Origin: Hyphomicrobiales bacterium
GTDB taxonomy: Bacteria > Pseudomonadota > Alphaproteobacteria > Rhizobiales > Rhizobiaceae
Direction of reading: 5' to 3'
Length of the DNA stretch: 64,000 nt
Assembly (NCBI GenBank): GCA_900470155.1
Contig: UBZT01000025.1
Location: forward strand, 1 to 64,000
The notes beneath the pieces are model-generated. The model did not search any database. It was given only the letters and a program-made list of their open reading frames with translations, and was not told where the DNA came from. This document shows positions 44,800 through 54,529 of this stretch, piece after piece. Both the position numbers and the translations under genes were made by a program. Each line of letters starts with the position of its first letter. Positions within the stretch are counted from its first letter, which is position 1.

Positions 44800-45435
44800 A
44801 TGTCGCTGCTATCGTATCTGGACTATGCCGGCATCGCGCTGTTTGCAGCCACAGGTGCGCTGGCCGCGTCGCGCAAGCAGCTCGACATGATCGGCTTCCT
44901 GTTTTTCGCCGTCATCACCGGCCTTGGTGGCGGCACGGTGCGCGACATCGTGCTCGGTCGCGTGCCGGTCTTCTGGGTGCTCAATCCGGACTATATCATT
45001 GTCTGCTGCGCCATCGGTGTGTTGGTCTTCTTTACCGCGCATCTGGTGGAATCCCGTTACAAGCTGCTGATCTGGCTGGATGCAATCGGCCTGTCGGCCT
45101 ATTGTGTCATGGGCGCGGCGAAAGGCTTGGCTGCCACGGGCTCGCCAACGATCGCGATCGTTACGGGTACGTTGACGGCAAGCTTCGGCGGCGTGTTGCG
45201 CGATCTTCTCGCCAATGAGCCATCGGTTTTGCTGCGGCCGGAAATCTACATCACGGCTGCCCTTGTCGGCGCTGCCGTCTTCACCTTGGCCAATGAAATC
45301 GGTGTGCCGCTCTATGTTGCATCGATGATTGGCGCTCTTGCGGCGTTCGTGGTTCGCGGCGGCGCGCTCTATTTCGGCTGGACCTTCCCGACCTACAGGC
45401 ACAAACCGGGACGGCATCCGGATGAGGTGATGTGA
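44800..45435 (+). CDS. Trimeric intracellular cation (TRIC) channel family protein
   Basis: This 211-residue inner-membrane protein has seven predicted helices in two repeats of the UPF0126/TRIC fold. The paired glycine motifs FAVITGLGGGTVRDIV and TLTASFGGVLRDLL are the repeat hallmarks. Bacterial TRIC homologues conduct potassium ions. AAGAGGAAA lies upstream. Confidence 0.88.
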   Translation: MSLLSYLDYAGIALFAATGALAASRKQLDMIGFLFFAVITGLGGGTVRDIVLGRVPVFWVLNPDYIIVCCAIGVLVFFTAHLVESRYKLLIWLDAIGLSAYCVMGAAKGLAATGSPTIAIVTGTLTASFGGVLRDLLANEPSVLLRPEIYITAALVGAAVFTLANEIGVPLYVASMIGALAAFVVRGGALYFGWTFPTYRHKPGRHPDEVM

Positions 45436-45438
45436 AGC

Positions 45439-45861
45439 TCAGCCCTGTTTGGCGCGCAGGCGGATGATCACGTCGACATGCGCGATTTCCATGCCTTCGG
45501 GCGCTTCCGGCAAGTTGTCGATCGTCAGGTGGTTGACCGGGATGTCGAGAACTTTGTTTTCCCCCTCCACGAAGAAGTGGTGGTGGTCGGAAACATTGGT
45601 GTCGAAATAGGTCTTAGCGCTTTCGACCGCGAGAACCCGGATCAGTCCGGCCTCGGTAAACTGGTGCAGCGTGTTGTAGACGGTTGCCAGGGACACTGGA
45701 AAATCAGCAGCAAGAGCTTCCTCATGCAGTTCTTCGACAGTGAGATGACGATCGCCCTTGGCGAACAGAAGATTGGCCAGCGCGATGCGTTGACGCGTCG
45801 GGCGCAGGCCCGATCGACGCAATTTCAGTTCGATGCCAGTCTGGCACATTGCCATCGTCAA
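45439..45861 (-). CDS. irr: Iron response regulator Irr (Fur family)
   Basis: This 140-residue Fur-family regulator is stable under iron limitation and controls haem and iron genes in rhizobia. It has a winged helix (about 20-80, LRPTRQRIALANLL, SLATVYNTLHQF). The His93-His94-His95 triplet (SDHHHFF) of the haem-responsive Irr group is present, with no C-terminal CxxC zinc motif as in Fur. Length and motif favour Irr over Fur or Zur. It is divergent from fabA. Confidence 0.93.
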   Translation of the reverse strand: MTMAMCQTGIELKLRRSGLRPTRQRIALANLLFAKGDRHLTVEELHEEALAADFPVSLATVYNTLHQFTEAGLIRVLAVESAKTYFDTNVSDHHHFFVEGENKVLDIPVNHLTIDNLPEAPEGMEIAHVDVIIRLRAKQG

Positions 45862-46178
45862 AGAACGACCTCCGGTTCGGCGCGAGCAATGTGCATCGCA
45901 TGAACTTCGGATATAGCTTTAAAATCAGGGCGTTTCAATAGTTGGGGTGGGTACAAGCCGGGGGGCAGGCGGGCAGGCCTCCTTTTTTCGCCGAAATGGG
46001 TCTGGTGGTGCGTTATTGCTTCCTGTATCGACCGTGAGTGAAATAGGTTCATCGTCCGGCCCGAATGCCGGTTCCGAATGCCGGCGATCACTGACCCGAG
46101 ATTGCGGGGCTTCATTTTGCCTCTCTCTTGCTCTATTGGGTCCGGACATCTGTAGCCGAGGGGGGAAGAAGAAGAAAA
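45862..46178. promoter_or_regulatory. Divergent irr-fabA control region
   Basis: This 317-bp region holds no supported gene. It carries two direct copies of CCGAATGCCGG (46061-46071 and 46074-46084) with a 13-bp period, about 95-118 bp before fabA. It also holds a purine-rich ribosome binding tract GAGGGGGGAAGAAG before the fabA start. The repeats may bind a regulator; none is identified. Confidence 0.45.
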
Positions 46179-46697
46179 ATGGTAACGAGACAGTCTAGCT
46201 ATAATTACGAAGAAATCCTCTCCTGCGGCCGTGGCGAATTGTTTGGCCCGGGCAACGCCCAACTGCCTTTGCCGCCGATGTTGATGGTACATCGCATTAC
46301 CGACATTTCCGAAACCGGCGGTACCTTCGACAAGGGTTATATCCGCGCGGAATATGACGTTCGTCCCGATGACTGGTATTTTCCCTGCCATTTCCAGGGC
46401 AATCCGATCATGCCGGGCTGCCTTGGACTCGACGGTATGTGGCAGTTGACCGGCTTCTTTCTCGGCTGGCTCGGAGAGCCGGGTCGCGGCATGGCGCTCT
46501 CCACCGGCGAAGTGAAATTCAAGGGCATGGTTCGCCCGGACACGAAGCTGCTCGAATACGGCATCGACTTCAAGCGCGTCATGCGCGGTCGCCTGGTGCT
46601 GGGCACGGCGGACGGCTGGTTGAAGGCCGATGGAGAAACCATATATCAGGCATCCGACCTTCGTGTAGGTCTGTCGAAGGACAAGGTTGCCGAATAG
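46179..46697 (+). CDS. fabA: 3-hydroxydecanoyl-ACP dehydratase/isomerase
   Basis: This 172-residue hot-dog-fold enzyme makes trans-2- and cis-3-decenoyl-ACP, the branch point of unsaturated fatty acid synthesis. Catalytic His71 and Asp85 lie in [19 protein letters not shown]. Length is standard. It starts the fabA-fabB-fabI cluster. The isomerase role (not FabZ) is supported by the adjacent fabB. Confidence 0.95.
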   Translation: MVTRQSSYNYEEILSCGRGELFGPGNAQLPLPPMLMVHRITDISETGGTFDKGYIRAEYDVRPDDWYFPCHFQGNPIMPGCLGLDGMWQLTGFFLGWLGEPGRGMALSTGEVKFKGMVRPDTKLLEYGIDFKRVMRGRLVLGTADGWLKADGETIYQASDLRVGLSKDKVAE

Positions 46698-46736
46698 GCG
46701 CCTGTCCCCCACCATAATTACTAGAAGGTCTGAGAG

Positions 46737-47960
46737 ATGAGACGGGTTGTAGTAACGGGTCTTGGCATCGTGTCTTCGATTGGCGCTGACGCTGCAGAAG
46801 TCACCGCATCGCTGCGCAGTGCCAAGTCGGGCATTAGCTTTTCGCCGGATTTTGCCGAGCATGGCTTCAAATGCCAGGTATGGGGCAAGCCCAATATGGA
46901 TCCGACCGATCTGGTCGATCGTCGCGCCATGCGCTTCCTGTCGCAGGGCGGTGCCTGGAACCATGTCGCGATGAAGCAGGCTCTGGCCGATTCCGGTCTT
47001 GAGGAAAAGGACTACGCCGCCAACGAGCGGACTGGCATCATCATGGGCTCTGGTGGCCCGTCGACCCGACAGATTGTCGAGGCAGCCGATATCACCCGCC
47101 AGAACAAGAGCCCGAAGCGCATCGGCCCGTTCGCCGTGCCGAAGGCGATGTCCTCGACCGCCTCGGCCACGCTTGCCACCTGGTTCAAGATCCACGGCGT
47201 CAACTATTCGATCTCGTCGGCCTGCTCGACCTCGGCCCATTGCATCGGCAATGCCGCGGAGATGATCCAGTGGGGCAAGCAGGACATCATGTTCGCCGGC
47301 GGCCACGAAGATCTCGACTGGTCCATGTCGAACCTTTTCGACGCCATGGGCGCCATGTCGTCGAAATACAACGACGTGCCGTCGACCGCATCACGGGCTT
47401 ATGACGTCTCGCGCGACGGCTTCGTCATCGCCGGCGGTGCAGGCGTTCTGGTCCTCGAAGAACTGGAACATGCAAAGGCGCGCGGCGCAAAGATTTATGC
47501 CGAAATCACCGGATACGGTGCGACTTCCGACGGCTACGATATGGTTGCCCCGTCGGGCGAGGGCGCCATGCGCTGCATGCGCCAGGCCCTGTCCACTGTG
47601 AAGGGCGAAGTCGATTACATCAACACCCACGGCACATCGACCCCGGTGGGTGACTCGAAGGAAATCGGCGCGATCCGCGAAGTTTTCGGCGACAAGATCC
47701 CGCACATCCAGTCGACCAAGTCGTTGACCGGTCACTCCCTGGGTGCAGCCGGCGTGCAGGAATCGATCTACGGCCTGCTGATGATGCAGGAACGTTTCAT
47801 CGGCGAAAGCGCCCATATTACCGAGCTTGATCCCGAATTCGACGGCGTGCCGATCGTGCGCAAGCGCATCGACGACGCCAAGATCGATACGGTCCTGTCG
47901 AACTCCTTCGGTTTTGGCGGTACGAACGCCACGCTGGTCTTCCAGCGTCACAACGGATGA
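46737..47960 (+). CDS. fabB: 3-oxoacyl-ACP synthase I
   Basis: This 407-residue ketoacyl-ACP synthase elongates the cis-3-decenoyl intermediate. Nucleophile Cys163 is in [10 protein letters not shown], with histidines in [11 protein letters not shown] and [12 protein letters not shown]. It lies 39 bp after fabA, with AAGGTCTGAGAG before the ATG. Its stop overlaps the fabI start by four bases. Confidence 0.95.
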   Translation: MRRVVVTGLGIVSSIGADAAEVTASLRSAKSGISFSPDFAEHGFKCQVWGKPNMDPTDLVDRRAMRFLSQGGAWNHVAMKQALADSGLEEKDYAANERTGIIMGSGGPSTRQIVEAADITRQNKSPKRIGPFAVPKAMSSTASATLATWFKIHGVNYSISSACSTSAHCIGNAAEMIQWGKQDIMFAGGHEDLDWSMSNLFDAMGAMSSKYNDVPSTASRAYDVSRDGFVIAGGAGVLVLEELEHAKARGAKIYAEITGYGATSDGYDMVAPSGEGAMRCMRQALSTVKGEVDYINTHGTSTPVGDSKEIGAIREVFGDKIPHIQSTKSLTGHSLGAAGVQESIYGLLMMQERFIGESAHITELDPEFDGVPIVRKRIDDAKIDTVLSNSFGFGGTNATLVFQRHNG

Positions 47961-48772
47961 CCAACATGCTGGGATCAATGCAGGGCAAACGCGGCCTGAT
48001 CATGGGCGTTGCCAACAACCACTCGATCGCTTGGGGTATCTCCAAGGCGCTTGCATCCGCCGGCGCCGAACTTGCCTTCACCTATCAGGGTGATGCGCTT
48101 GGCAAGCGCGTCAGGCCGTTGGCTGCAGAACTGGGCTCGGACCTCGTCCTGCCTTGCGACGTCGAGGATCTGGCCTCGCTTGACAGCGTTGTCGACGCCT
48201 TGCGCGAGCGCTGGGGCAAGGTCGACTTCATCGTTCATGCCATCGGTTTTTCCGACAAGAACGAGCTGAAGGGCCTCTATGCCGACACGTCCCGGGACAA
48301 CTTCACCAAGACCATGGTGATCTCCTGTTTCTCGTTCACCGAGATTGCCAAGCGCGCAGCCGGCCTCATGACTGAAGGCGGCTCGATGCTGACGCTGACC
48401 TATGGCGGTTCCGTCCGGGTCATGCCGAACTACAATGTCATGGGCGTTGCCAAGGCGGCCCTTGAAGCATCCGTTCGTTATCTCGCGGCCGACTATGGTC
48501 CACGCGGTATTCGCGTCAATGCGATCTCCGCAGGTCCTATCCGTACCCTTGCCGGTGCCGGCATTGCGGACGCACGCGCTATGTTGTCGTGGCAGCAGAA
48601 GAATTCCCCGCTCCGCCGCAGCGTCACGATCGAGGATGTCGGAAGCTCGGCGCTCTATCTGCTTTCCGATATGTCGCGCGGCGTGACCGGTGAAATCCAC
48701 TATGTGGATGCGGGCTATAACGTCACATCCATGCCGGCACTGGATGTGCTTGCCAGTGCGGACAGCGAATAA
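47957..48772 (+). CDS. fabI: Enoyl-ACP reductase (NADH)
   Basis: This 271-residue atypical SDR performs the last reduction of each elongation cycle and is the triclosan target class. The N-terminal [19 protein letters not shown] is diagnostic, and active-site Tyr149, Tyr159 and Lys166 form the Y-x6-K pattern. The ATG overlaps the fabB stop; a second ATG three codons later is possible. It ends the fabA-B-I operon. Confidence 0.94.
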   Translation: MTNMLGSMQGKRGLIMGVANNHSIAWGISKALASAGAELAFTYQGDALGKRVRPLAAELGSDLVLPCDVEDLASLDSVVDALRERWGKVDFIVHAIGFSDKNELKGLYADTSRDNFTKTMVISCFSFTEIAKRAAGLMTEGGSMLTLTYGGSVRVMPNYNVMGVAKAALEASVRYLAADYGPRGIRVNAISAGPIRTLAGAGIADARAMLSWQQKNSPLRRSVTIEDVGSSALYLLSDMSRGVTGEIHYVDAGYNVTSMPALDVLASADSE

Positions 48773-48777
48773 GGTAT

Positions 48778-48811
48778 AAAAAAGCCTGGCGCGTCTCGTG
48801 TCGCGCCAGGC
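48778..48811 (-). terminator. Terminator of the LuxR-type HTH gene
   Basis: A 10-bp stem (48784-48793 with 48802-48811) is followed by six T on the minus strand, 38 bp past the stop at 48849. It can also form in the fabI transcript but lacks a U-run there. Confidence 0.75.
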
Positions 48812-48848
48812 ATTCAGTCGGAGGGTCCGCCAGCCGATGGGAGATCGA

Positions 48849-49112
48849 CTACTCCGAGTGAGATTCATCCGAGTGATCGATCGCGCCGATCAACATTGCT
48901 ATGCTCACGGCATGCATGAGATTGCTGGCATTCAGCTTGATCCGCGCCGAAGTGAGCGCCACATCGATTTCCGCGCGCGACAGCAAAAGGCTTGTTCCGG
49001 TGTCGCCGGGCTTCTTGCCTTCCGCAATCAGCGTCAGACACTGTATTTCACGATCTGTGAGCATCGGTGAAATCAACCGATCCCCGATCGCCACATGGGT
49101 ATCGGTCATCAT
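48849..49112 (-). CDS. Stand-alone LuxR/GerE-type HTH protein
   Basis: This 87-residue protein consists almost only of a GerE helix-turn-helix domain (LTDREIQCLTLIAEGKKPGD, ALTSARIKLNASNLMHAVSIA). There is no receiver or autoinducer domain, so it may be constitutive or controlled through dimerisation. Such short LuxR proteins occur across Rhizobiaceae. A second ATG one codon later is equally possible; no strong Shine-Dalgarno is seen. Confidence 0.78.
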   Translation of the reverse strand: MMTDTHVAIGDRLISPMLTDREIQCLTLIAEGKKPGDTGTSLLLSRAEIDVALTSARIKLNASNLMHAVSIAMLIGAIDHSDESHSE

Positions 49113-49324
49113 TTTCTTTTACGCCGGGAAGGTGAAGCAACAAAAGACGGAAGGGCTCACCCGCACGTCAACACTGCGCCCTTATAAACAAACCGGACGC
49201 AAAGTATTTATCCCGGCACGCCAAAGTCTTACCTTTGGGTGCAGGTGGAGATTACGTCACATCTTATGATCGGGATTGAAGATCTATTTCGCGGTATAAT
49301 CATCAAATTGTCAAGGCGTCCAGC

Positions 49325-50353
49325 CTATGCCGATTTTCTTTCGCGCACTTCGGTGGGCGTGTGGCCGAACCACCGGGTCACCGAACGGGTGAAGGCGCTG
49401 GGTGCCGAATAGCCGAGCCGGTAGCAGATTTCGGAGATGGGCAATTCGCTTTCCGTGAGCAGATTGAAGCTCACGTCGCGGCGGATACTGTCACGGAGGT
49501 CGTTCATGCTGGTGCCGTGCTGGGCAAGTCGCCTCTGGAACGTACGCTCCGACAACCCGAAATAGGGAGCGATATCGGAAAGTGGATAGTCTCCGTCGCA
49601 GACATGCAGGAGCAGATAGTGACGCACCTGATCGAGGAAGTCGCCATCCATATTCAGAGTGGCGGGCCGCGCCGACCGGCACTGCATGTCCATCAACTCG
49701 TGCAGGCGCTTGTCTCCCGCCGGATTGGCCGTTTCCAGAAAACTGCCAGGAAACCGGATACAGTTCATCCGTTGGCCGAAGGTGACCTTTCGCGTGAGAA
49801 GCTCCCGAAACGGCTGGATGTTTCGCGGCCTGGGCCTTTCAAGTTCGATTTCGATCTGATCGGTCACCGACGCCGCCAGATCGCGTGCGCGTTGCATGAC
49901 AAGCCCGACCGACATATCGACATACTGATCGCGTTTCACCACAATCGGCGCGAATGTCCAGGATAGCAGGGCGCCGCGTTCATCCATCGACAGGCGAGAA
50001 TAACTGGTATGGGTAACGTACTGGATATGCGCATCCAGGAACCGCACGAAATCGAGACCCGTCGGTGCAGACATCAAACCATAGCCGAAAGCGCCGGTCG
50101 AGCCCGGCTCATAGGCACGTACGCTGGCAAGACCGAATGCCTCGTCATCCGACAGCAGCGCACACGCTTCCAGAAGCCTGCACAGACGATCGAGACTGAT
50201 GCGGGCGGTCATGCTCTGGAAACAGTCTGGATTGATGTCCAGCGCCTTGCAAATCGGCACGATATCGATGCCGTAGCTCTGGGCGTGAACCACCACGGCT
50301 GAGGCAAGGCCTGCAACCGTGGTCAGTTCATCGGTCAGATTTTTTTGCGGCAT
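49325..50353 (-). CDS. AraC-family transcriptional regulator
   Basis: This 342-residue regulator has an N-terminal arabinose-binding-like sensory domain of the OruR/ArgR-type AraC subgroup (about 20-210) and a C-terminal double HTH (about 245-340; GLSERTFQRRLAQHGTSMNDL, PISEICYRLGYSAPSAFTRSVTRWFG). The ligand and target are unknown. No metabolic genes lie beside it to suggest a role. Confidence 0.86.
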   Translation of the reverse strand: MPQKNLTDELTTVAGLASAVVVHAQSYGIDIVPICKALDINPDCFQSMTARISLDRLCRLLEACALLSDDEAFGLASVRAYEPGSTGAFGYGLMSAPTGLDFVRFLDAHIQYVTHTSYSRLSMDERGALLSWTFAPIVVKRDQYVDMSVGLVMQRARDLAASVTDQIEIELERPRPRNIQPFRELLTRKVTFGQRMNCIRFPGSFLETANPAGDKRLHELMDMQCRSARPATLNMDGDFLDQVRHYLLLHVCDGDYPLSDIAPYFGLSERTFQRRLAQHGTSMNDLRDSIRRDVSFNLLTESELPISEICYRLGYSAPSAFTRSVTRWFGHTPTEVRERKSA

Positions 50354-50428
50354 TTTGAAGCCTGGCGCCGAAGGGAAAGAACTTGGCGTCCAAAGCTAAG
50401 AGAGGATGGCACACGAGTCGAGTGGCCC

Positions 50429-50458
50429 AATCACGGAGGATATCAATCTCCCGTGATT
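50429..50458 (-). terminator. Possible terminator after the RsmC-like gene
   Basis: AATCACGG (50429-50436) pairs with CCGTGATT (50451-50458), extendable by two pairs with a bulge, 18 bp beyond the stop at 50476. The minus-strand trailing sequence is not U-rich, so confidence is low. Confidence 0.3.
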
Positions 50459-50475
50459 ACATGCGAAAATATGGA

Positions 50476-51492
50476 TTAGCGTTTCGCCCAGAGGATCTTG
50501 AATCGCGAATTCCGGCAGGTTTCGCCATGCTGCTTGAAGTTCGCCGCCAGGATGGGCTCGTAGGGCAGGCCGCGATTTGCCACCATCAGCAGCTCACCGC
50601 CGTTGCGCAGTGCCTCTGCCGCGGCCTTGATCATCGCCTCGCCAATGGAAGGCTCGGCGGCATGCCCTTCGTGGAATGGCGGGTTCATGATCACCAGATC
50701 GTATTTTTCCTTTGCCGGCTCGCTGCCCAGATCCTGCCAGAAGAAACGGGTCGTCAGCTTCGGGCAGTTGCTCGCAAGATTCTTGCGGGCATGCTCCAGA
50801 GCGTCGTGGCTCGCCTCGAAGAGGTCGATCCGGTTGGTGCGCGGTGATGTTTCGGCCAGCATGACGGAGAGATAACCCCAGCCCGCACCAAAGTCCGCGG
50901 CATTGCCGTCGAAGTTGGTTGGCAGACGGCTTGCGAGCAGTTCCGAACCATCGTCGACATGCGCGTGCGAAAACAGACCCACCTTGGTCTCAAAGCGGCC
51001 GTCGACGATCACCGGCTTGGCCTGCAGTTTCGCGATCGCGGAAGAGGGGTCCTGGGGAACGGTAAACCAGACGGCGATGCCATGATATTTCGGCATGGAC
51101 TGAGGCTCGAAGCCCAGCCGATCGAGTTGCTTGCGCAAGGGCTGCACGCCATCCTCCTTGGCGCCGGCGATCATGACCAACCCACCGGCCTTGACGCGCG
51201 TCAGCGCTTCGGCAACCCGGTCTTCATTGATGCCTTTGTGCTTGTCGCACAAGATCAGGGCACCGTCGAAATCTTCGCCCTCGACCACAGGTACGGGACC
51301 GTGGTGCGCCGCTTCCAGTCGACGGAACTCGGGACGGAACCCCTGAACGACCGTCAGCTCTGCTGCGAAGCCTTCAGGCTTAGCAAAGCCGGCTTCGGCG
51401 CCGAGGAAGAGATAGCGTGTGCCTTCGCCCGGCAACGCGACGGTTTCCGTGACAAAGGGATGGAACAGGGTCTTCAGCGTATCGCGGCTCAT
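50476..51492 (-). CDS. rsmC: RsmC-like 16S rRNA (guanine-N2) methyltransferase
   Basis: This 338-residue class I SAM methyltransferase probably methylates G1207 of 16S rRNA. It has a degenerate N-terminal methyltransferase-like domain, then a catalytic domain with ADFGAGWGYLSV (SAM motif) and the N2-guanine catalytic NPPFHEG. Length equals RsmC; RlmG is the main alternative. AGAGGGG precedes the ATG. Confidence 0.82.
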   Translation of the reverse strand: MSRDTLKTLFHPFVTETVALPGEGTRYLFLGAEAGFAKPEGFAAELTVVQGFRPEFRRLEAAHHGPVPVVEGEDFDGALILCDKHKGINEDRVAEALTRVKAGGLVMIAGAKEDGVQPLRKQLDRLGFEPQSMPKYHGIAVWFTVPQDPSSAIAKLQAKPVIVDGRFETKVGLFSHAHVDDGSELLASRLPTNFDGNAADFGAGWGYLSVMLAETSPRTNRIDLFEASHDALEHARKNLASNCPKLTTRFFWQDLGSEPAKEKYDLVIMNPPFHEGHAAEPSIGEAMIKAAAEALRNGGELLMVANRGLPYEPILAANFKQHGETCRNSRFKILWAKR

Positions 51493-51570
51493 CTCGAGGC
51501 CCCTCTAGAGCAGTTCAGGGAAGGGCGTCGGGCCTCTTCGGTTGAAGACTGCATCAAACAATTGGATAAC

Positions 51571-51598
51571 AAAAAAGGCGCGGAAATTCTTCCGCGCC
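51571..51598 (-). terminator. pnp terminator
   Basis: A 9-bp stem GGCGCGGAA/TTCCGCGCC (51577-51585 with 51590-51598) has six T following on the minus strand, 22 bp after the pnp stop. Confidence 0.85.
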
Positions 51599-51620
51599 TC
51601 TGGATCAGTTGGAAGCGCGC

Positions 51621-53762
51621 TTATTCAGCGGCTTCGCCACCTTCGTTCTTCTTTTCGACGACTTCCTTGCCGGTCGTCTGGTCGACGGCCTTCATCGACA
51701 GGCGAACCTTGCCGCGTTCGTCGAAGCCCATCAGCTTGACCCAGACCTTGTCGCCTTCCTTGACGACATCAGAGGTCTTGGCAACGCGCTCGGAGGCGAG
51801 CTGCGAGATGTGCACGAGGCCGTCACGCGAACCGAAGAAGTTGACGAACGCGCCGAAGTCGGCGGTCTTCACAACGGTACCTTCGTAGACGACGCCGACT
51901 TCCGGCTCGGCAACGATGGAATGGATCCACTTGCGGGCTGCTTCGATTTCCTTGCCGGAGGCAGAGGCGATCTTCACGGTGCCATCGTCTTCGATGTTGA
52001 TCTTGGCGCCGGTCTTTTCAACGATTTCGCGGATGACCTTGCCGCCCGAGCCGATGACTTCACGGATCTTGTCGACCGGGATGTTCATCACTTCGATGCG
52101 CGGTGCGAATTCGCCGAGCTGCGAACGGCCTTCGGTGATGGCGTTGGCCATCTCGCCGAGGATGTGCTTGCGACCGCCCTGAGCCTGCTCCAGAGCAACC
52201 TTCATGATCTCTTCGGTGATACCGGCGATCTTGATGTCCATCTGCAGCGAGGTGATGCCGTCGGCAGTACCAGCAACCTTGAAGTCCATGTCGCCGAGGT
52301 GATCTTCGTCACCCAGGATGTCGGAGAGAACCGCAAAGCGCTCACCTTCGAGGATCAGGCCCATGGCAATACCGGCAACCGGCTTGGCCAGCGGAACGCC
52401 GGCATCCATCAGTGCGAGCGAGGTGCCGCAAACGGTTGCCATCGAGGACGAGCCGTTCGACTCCGTGATCTCGGAGACGACGCGCAGCGTGTAGGGGAAC
52501 TGCTCAGGCGAAGGCAGCATCGGACGGATAGCGCGCCATGCGAGCTTGCCGTGACCGATTTCGCGACGGCCCGGGGAGCCCATGCGGCCGGTTTCGCCAA
52601 CCGAGTAGGGAGGGAAGTTGTAATGCAGAAGGAAGCGTTCCTTGTACATGCCGGTCAGGCTGTCCACGTACTGCTCGTCTTCGCCGGTGCCGAGTGTCGC
52701 GACAACGATCGCCTGGGTCTCGCCGCGGGTAAACAGGGCCGAACCGTGGGTGCGCGGCAGGATGCCAACTTCCGAGACGATAGCGCGAACGGTCGACAGG
52801 TCACGGCCGTCGATGCGGCTCTTGGTGTCGAGGATGTTCCAGCGAACGATCTTCGCCTGCAGGTGCTTGAATGTCGCGCCGATCACTTCAGCGGTGTACT
52901 TCGGCTCTGCGCCTTCCGGGAAGAAATGTGCCTTGACCTTCGCCTTGACGGCGTCGACGGCAGCGTAACGTTCAGCCTTCTGGGTGTTCTTGTAGGCGGT
53001 GCGCAGTTCGGCTTCGAAATGCTTGAGCATTTCGGCTTCGAGCTCGGAATGGTCTTCCGGCTGGAAATCGCGCGGCTCCTTGGCGGCGACTTCAGCGAGC
53101 TTGATGATCGCGTCGATGACCGGCTGGAAACCCTTGTGGCCGAACATGACGGCGCCGAGCATGATTTCTTCGTTGAGTTCCTTGGCTTCCGATTCCACCA
53201 TCAGCACGGCGTCCTGGGTACCGGCAACGACGAGGTCGAGAACCGACTCGTCCATTTCGTCCAGATGCGGGTTCAGAACGTATTCGCCGTTGATGTAGCC
53301 GACGCGTGCGCCACCGACCGGGCCCATGAACGGAACGCCGGAAAGTGTAAGTGCTGCAGAAGCGGCAACCATCGACAGGACGTCCGGGTCGTTTTCAAGG
53401 TCGTGCTGGACGACGGTGACGACGACCTGGGTGTCGTTCTTGTAGCCTTCCGGGAACAGCGGGCGGATCGGACGGTCGATCAGGCGGGAAACCAGCGTTT
53501 CCTTTTCCGACGGACGACCTTCGCGCTTGAAATAGCCACCCGGGATCTTGCCGGCGGCATAGGTCTTTTCCTGGTAGTTGACGGTCAGCGGGAAGAAGTC
53601 CTGGCCCGGCTTCGGCGACTTGGCCGAAACAACGGTAGCGAGAACGACGGTTTCGCCGTAGGTGGCCAGAACGGCACCGTCAGCCTGACGGGCGATCTTG
53701 CCGGTTTCGAGCTTCAGCGGGCGGCCTGCCCACTCGATTTCAACGCTGTGAGTATCAAACAT
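51621..53762 (-). CDS. pnp: Polynucleotide phosphorylase
   Basis: This 713-residue 3'-5' phosphorolytic exoribonuclease is the core of RNA turnover. It has two RNase PH domains (about 1-225 and 310-545), a KH domain with [10 protein letters not shown] and an S1 domain near 620-690 ([20 protein letters not shown]). The ATG ([11 protein letters not shown]) is the usual start, with GAAGGACAAGAG upstream. It lies downstream of rpsO as in most proteobacteria. The leader holds an 8-bp stem of the type used for PNPase autoregulation. Confidence 0.97.
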   Translation of the reverse strand: MFDTHSVEIEWAGRPLKLETGKIARQADGAVLATYGETVVLATVVSAKSPKPGQDFFPLTVNYQEKTYAAGKIPGGYFKREGRPSEKETLVSRLIDRPIRPLFPEGYKNDTQVVVTVVQHDLENDPDVLSMVAASAALTLSGVPFMGPVGGARVGYINGEYVLNPHLDEMDESVLDLVVAGTQDAVLMVESEAKELNEEIMLGAVMFGHKGFQPVIDAIIKLAEVAAKEPRDFQPEDHSELEAEMLKHFEAELRTAYKNTQKAERYAAVDAVKAKVKAHFFPEGAEPKYTAEVIGATFKHLQAKIVRWNILDTKSRIDGRDLSTVRAIVSEVGILPRTHGSALFTRGETQAIVVATLGTGEDEQYVDSLTGMYKERFLLHYNFPPYSVGETGRMGSPGRREIGHGKLAWRAIRPMLPSPEQFPYTLRVVSEITESNGSSSMATVCGTSLALMDAGVPLAKPVAGIAMGLILEGERFAVLSDILGDEDHLGDMDFKVAGTADGITSLQMDIKIAGITEEIMKVALEQAQGGRKHILGEMANAITEGRSQLGEFAPRIEVMNIPVDKIREVIGSGGKVIREIVEKTGAKINIEDDGTVKIASASGKEIEAARKWIHSIVAEPEVGVVYEGTVVKTADFGAFVNFFGSRDGLVHISQLASERVAKTSDVVKEGDKVWVKLMGFDERGKVRLSMKAVDQTTGKEVVEKKNEGGEAAE

Positions 53763-54107
53763 CTCTTGTCCTTCATCCGCGGAGTGCCCTTGCACAAAAA
53801 GACGAGCGCTCCAGAAGGAACCAACGTCTCCGCGGAAATTCTGACACATCACGGGCAAGACAGCGGGAGGCTTTCGGGTGTCGCGAACGGATCTCTTTCC
53901 AATCGCTCAGTCCATCTGACGCCAGTTTTCTGGCGAAAGCATCCGGCAATCCTGCCCCATGACAGGTCATCGGTTGGTATTTGCAGCACCGGTCATCCGG
54001 ACTGCCTTTCATGCGCTTCGATCACGATGGTATCATGTCGAAGTCCAGGGACCTGTGTCCCAAAAGAGGCCGGCGGACCTTCTTGCGAAGATCCGCCGGA
54101 AACTGTT
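53763..54107 (-). promoter_or_regulatory. rpsO-pnp intergenic region with pnp leader hairpin
   Basis: The 345-bp gap holds no supported gene. It contains the rpsO terminator at its right end. Close to pnp it has an 8-bp stem CCGCGGAG/CTCCGCGG (arms 53828-53835 and 53777-53784) enclosing smaller complementary arms (GACG/CGTC). The stem ends about 15 nt before the ATG, as in E. coli pnp leaders cut by RNase III. Confidence 0.5.
54062..54099 (-). terminator. rpsO terminator
   Basis: An 8-bp outer stem CCGGCGGA/TCCGCCGG with a 4-bp inner stem CTTC/GAAG (54070-54099) is followed on the minus strand by CCTCTTTTGG. It sits just past the rpsO stop. Confidence 0.75.
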
Positions 54108-54377
54108 TTAGCGGCGGATGCCCAGAGCAGTGATGATCTTGCTGTAGCGGGCTTCATCCTTGTTCTTGACATAGTCAAGAAGCGAACGGCGCGTCGAAAC
54201 CATCGTCAGGAGGCCACGGCGGGAGTGGTTGTCCTTCTTGTGACCTTTGAAGTGTTCCGTCAGGTTGTTGATCCGCTCGGTCAGGATCGCAACCTGGACT
54301 TCCGGAGAACCGGTATCGCCTTCGTTGATCGCGTATTCCTTGATGAGGGCAGCCTTGCGTTCTGCAGTAATCGACAT
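54108..54377 (-). CDS. rpsO: 30S ribosomal protein S15
   Basis: This 89-residue primary rRNA-binding protein has the universal segments [23 protein letters not shown] and RRSLLDYVK. Length is exact for the family. AGAAAGGATTT precedes the ATG. It sits between truB and pnp as in most proteobacteria. Confidence 0.98.
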   Translation of the reverse strand: MSITAERKAALIKEYAINEGDTGSPEVQVAILTERINNLTEHFKGHKKDNHSRRGLLTMVSTRRSLLDYVKNKDEARYSKIITALGIRR

Positions 54378-54529
54378 CGTAAATCCTTTCTAGAATTTAT
54401 GAGAAATAGGTCGCCAAAGGCCGAGATGTCGTTCAGCAATGGCCATGAATGCAGGCGCATCAGCGCCAGCTGGTGCCGCCTATACTCCATTCCCCCTGGA
54501 AAGGGAAGAGCGGACGTTTTCCGGCAAGT

